Shown here in pieces: positions 63,221 through 64,000 of a stretch of DNA of 64,000 bases. Location of the stretch: assembly GCA_013322215.1 (NCBI GenBank), contig JAAMEZ010000002.1, positions 1-64,000 of the forward strand. The letters run 5' to 3'. Under the pieces are notes generated by a model, which ran no database searches, had not been told where the DNA came from, and worked only from the letters and a program-made list of their open reading frames with translations. Origin of the DNA: Martinezella rhizogenes (GTDB lineage: Bacteria; Pseudomonadota; Alphaproteobacteria; Rhizobiales; Rhizobiaceae). The position numbers and the translations under genes are program-made. Position 1 is the stretch's first letter. Each line of letters opens with the position of its first letter.

Positions 63221-64000
63221 ATGGGAGCAGCCAGCGCCGATCTGATCCACCTCGTCCTCGGCATTTTCGGCGTCCTGATCGTTGCCTCGATCATCGGCTA
63301 CGTGCTGCAGCAGCGCCTGTCGCCTGATGGATCGAATGCCGCCATCGAAAACCTGAATGCGCGCATCAAGGCCTGGTGGGTGATGGTGGTGCTGATCGGC
63401 ATCGCCTTCATTGCCGGGCGCGTCGGCGTCATCCTGCTTTTCGCCTTCTGCTCCTTTGCGGCGCTGCGCGAGTTCGTGACGCTGATCAACACGAAACGGG
63501 CGGACCATTGGGCACTTGCCGCGGCCTTCTTCGTGGCGCTGCCGGTGCAGTATTACCTGCTTTGGGCCGAGCAATACGGTATCTATTCGATTTTTATTCC
63601 CGTTTACGCCTTCCTCTTCATGCCGATCATCGCGGTTCTGCGTGGCGATACCGAGCGCTTTCTGGTGCGTATCGCCGAGGTGCAATGGGCTTTGATGATC
63701 TGCGTCTTCTGCGCCTCGCATGTGCCGGCGCTGCTCACTTTGCATATTCCCGGCTATGAAGGCCGCAACGTGCTGCTGATCGCCTTTCTGGTGATCGTCG
63801 TTCAGCTCAGCGACGTCCTGCAATATGTCTGGGGCAAGCTTTTCGGGAAAACGAAGATCGCACCGCGGCTGTCGCCATCGAAAACGGTGGAGGGCTTCGT
63901 CGGCGGCGTCATCAGCGCCTCCTTGATCGGGGCAGCGCTCTGGTGGGTGACGCCGTTCACGCCGCTGCAGGCGGGACTTCTCGCCTTCGTCATCACGATC
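63221..64000 (+). CDS. CdsA-like phosphatidate cytidylyltransferase, cut by window edge
   Basis: The frame starts at ATG 63221 and is open to the window end, about 260 residues with at least seven membrane segments. The signature region reads QLSDVLQYVWGKLFGKTKIAPRLSPSKTVEGFVGG (in outline, ~190-225), matching the CDP-diacylglycerol synthase pattern with conserved D, K and S-P-SKT-EG. It looks like the YnbB branch rather than housekeeping CdsA. It starts 2 bases after the acyltransferase gene, so both are translated from one message. Confidence 0.85.
   Translation, partial: MGAASADLIHLVLGIFGVLIVASIIGYVLQQRLSPDGSNAAIENLNARIKAWWVMVVLIGIAFIAGRVGVILLFAFCSFAALREFVTLINTKRADHWALAAAFFVALPVQYYLLWAEQYGIYSIFIPVYAFLFMPIIAVLRGDTERFLVRIAEVQWALMICVFCASHVPALLTLHIPGYEGRNVLLIAFLVIVVQLSDVLQYVWGKLFGKTKIAPRLSPSKTVEGFVGGVISASLIGAALWWVTPFTPLQAGLLAFVITI

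Noticed and set aside
1..64000. CRISPR array, tRNA or rRNA genes
   Set aside because: No regularly spaced repeats, cloverleaf-like runs or rRNA blocks were seen on reading both strands.

Overview
The window looks like chromosome of a Rhizobiaceae bacterium (Rhizobium/Agrobacterium group). Coding sequence is GC-rich, and the gene content is typical of the family: a tkt-gap-pgk block, zapA with a 6S RNA behind it, an lpiA(mprF)-acvB pair, the sqdBDC sulfolipid operon, ruvCAB, the tol-pal/tilS/ftsH/glmM run, serC-serA, and the small families DUF1465, DUF1192 and DUF4164. The lpiA-acvB (atvA) pair is best known from Rhizobium tropici and Agrobacterium, but I cannot name a species. I saw no tRNA, rRNA, CRISPR array, integrase or insertion sequence. 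The genes at both window edges are cut.

Layout. 1-6.4 kb: a TetM-like translation GTPase (cut), DUF1465 and DUF1192 proteins, an MFS transporter, a tiny membrane protein, a PhzF protein and a secreted beta-lactamase-fold hydrolase. 6.6-13.8 kb, all minus strand: pgk, a cation/proton antiporter, a glycolipid-binding-like protein, gap and tkt. 14.2-15.1 kb: DUF4164, zapA and 6S RNA. 15.2-26.7 kb: accessory block with a ClC channel and MarR regulator, two SDR genes (one frameshifted) with a divergent MmyB-type regulator, an ArsR/SRPBCC pair, lpiA-acvB and a HAD phosphatase. This block lies between 6S RNA and fau, which are neighbours in many genomes. 26.8-30.1 kb: fau, a YmdB-like phosphodiesterase, a metallo-beta-lactamase-fold protein and yebC.

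30.1-35.1 kb: an ECF sigma factor/zinc-type anti-sigma pair, divergent from a secreted metallo-beta-lactamase, a TPR protein and a DoxX protein. The two transcription units face apart from identical promoter-like elements, GGAATAA-N14-CGATCT, so this is probably one self-contained regulon. 35.3-40.3 kb: ruvC, an inserted AbrB/PIN toxin-antitoxin module, ruvA, ruvB, a phosphoesterase, a Nudix hydrolase and a DinB protein. 40.3-43.3 kb: sqdB-sqdD-sqdC with 4-base overlaps. 43.4-55.5 kb: the envelope run ybgC, tolQ, tolR, tolA, an extra free-standing TolA C-terminal domain, tolB, pal, cpoB, tilS, ftsH, glmM. 55.6-59.2 kb: an SH3 protein, two Omp25-like beta-barrels and a family 25 glycosyltransferase. 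59.4-64 kb: serC with a structured leader, serA, an acyltransferase and a CdsA-like enzyme (cut).

Regulation seen directly in the sequence: three perfect TTAA-N7-TTAA boxes (CtrA type) upstream of the DUF1465 gene and of both outer-membrane protein genes; operator-like inverted repeats beside the MarR, ArsR and toxin-antitoxin genes; two copies of one palindromic repeat; and about ten convincing intrinsic terminators. The best leads are the ECF regulon with its paired promoters, the duplicated TolA domain, and the CtrA boxes on envelope genes.
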